This document shows positions 63,492 to 64,000 of a stretch of 64,000 nt of DNA, one piece after another. A program made the position numbers and the translations under genes. The stretch lies in contig OMXV01000016.1 of NCBI GenBank assembly GCA_900315075.1, forward strand, positions 1-64,000, given 5' to 3'. The notes below the pieces were generated by a model, which had not been told where the DNA came from, ran no database searches, and was given only the letters and a program-made list of their open reading frames with translations. The DNA is from an uncultured Prevotellaceae bacterium. Its GTDB lineage: Bacteria > Bacteroidota > Bacteroidia > Bacteroidales > Bacteroidaceae. Numbering within the stretch: position 1 is the first letter of the stretch; each line of letters opens with the position of its first letter.

Positions 63492-64000
63492 TCACCATAC
63501 CCATGCCCCATGTGGTTGGTTGTAGTTTTCAGATCGGAAATATTCAAATTTACTTTTGAAAATGATGAGCTGATAGGCACTCTCGTTTATGACAACGGGC
63601 TTTTGCAGACCATAGCGGTAGAGAGCAAGCTCATATTTTTTTTTCTTTGGATCTATATGGATGATGAAATCGGTGCGGGTGTCGCGATGGACACCATAGA
63701 AACGATCGAAGGCAGTGGTGATATCTTGCTCGTCGAACCAGAAATAGGCTGTGTAGTCGGACTTCTTGAGATGCCATTTCACTACCAATTTCTTAGGCTT
63801 TCCAGCATTGTGGTGACGTAGCAAACCACCATCACGCAGTTTGTCGTAGGTACCATCATAGAGAGCCTCATCAACAAAATCAAGTTCGGGCTGGTTAGCA
63901 GATTTTTCTCCCCCACCCTCTTCTTTCTCTGGCTTCTGCCACAATTCCTGCTCCTCGTCCCAATTTTCGAATAACACCAAATAACGATAGCAAAACTGCT
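63492..64000 (-). CDS. unknown protein, C-terminal part (runs off the window)
   Basis: The frame stays open to the window edge (QFCYRYLVLFENWDEEQ and on), so the true start lies beyond 64000. About 169 residues are visible: a W/E-rich start, an acidic linker, then an alpha/beta domain (VVKWHLKKSDYTAYFWFDE, DFIIHIDPKKKKYELALYRYG). No signal peptide or family can be recognised in this part. Being directly upstream of the modifier it may be part of the conjugation module, a substrate or an adaptor. Confidence 0.7.
   Translation of the reverse strand, partial: QFCYRYLVLFENWDEEQELWQKPEKEEGGGEKSANQPELDFVDEALYDGTYDKLRDGGLLRHHNAGKPKKLVVKWHLKKSDYTAYFWFDEQDITTAFDRFYGVHRDTRTDFIIHIDPKKKKYELALYRYGLQKPVVINESAYQLIIFKSKFEYFRSENYNQPHGAWVW

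Noticed and set aside
63492-63980. Complete small gene starting at a TTG at 63980
   Set aside because: The frame is open through the window edge, so the TTG is only the first possible start inside the window; treated as a partial gene.

Overview
The window looks like chromosome of a gut or rumen Bacteroidales bacterium, most likely Prevotella or a close relative. The evidence is a SusC/SusD pair, many exported proteins with signal peptides ending AQ, BspA-type leucine-rich surface proteins with type IX-secretion-like C-termini, no Shine-Dalgarno sites, and Bacteroidetes promoter elements (TTTG-N19-TAnnTTTG). No rRNA or tRNA gene and no CRISPR array was seen. The only transposon-like item is a perfect 20-bp inverted repeat.

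Left part (1-25.8 kb): a polysaccharide-use and nutrient region. It opens with a 5'-truncated GH2 beta-galactosidase and a small exported protein. Next, on the minus strand, come SusD, SusC, a TupA-like ATP-grasp protein, two tandem histidine phosphatases, a putative porin and a GH43-CBM protein. These are followed by a CAT-like acetyltransferase, a prolyl oligopeptidase, a beta-propeller lipoprotein, a double GH43-CBM enzyme, a divergent GH43-like enzyme, a 50-residue ORF and an SGNH hydrolase. The content suggests use of arabinose- or xylose-containing plant glycans.

Right part (25.9-64 kb): every gene lies on the minus strand, and the region runs off the right edge. Read in the direction of transcription it holds: an unknown gene (partial); a ubiquitin-like protein ending in glycine; a UBC-type E2 with HPN and a candidate catalytic Cys; two exported or membrane proteins; a membrane-anchored JAMM peptidase; a multi-pass membrane protein with VWA-like, RING-H2-like and FHA-like parts; an outer-membrane barrel; and a ThiF/UBA-type E1. 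Then come type VI secretion baseplate genes tssG, tssK, tssE and tssF, a candidate effector and a LysM glucosaminidase, and after them exported proteins, two BspA-like giants, two transmembrane Ser/Thr kinases, a Sel1 protein, a WG-repeat protein and a PP2C phosphatase.

Inference: this is a Bacteroidetes (subtype iii) T6SS locus that carries a full set of ubiquitin-like components (modifier, E1, E2, RING-like E3 candidate, JAMM deconjugase). It also carries a kinase/phosphatase/FHA set like the threonine-phosphorylation switch of other T6SSs. The sheath, tube, spike and ClpV genes are not in the window and would be expected beyond position 64000 or elsewhere. I know of no described system that couples the two, so this is the main discovery candidate here.
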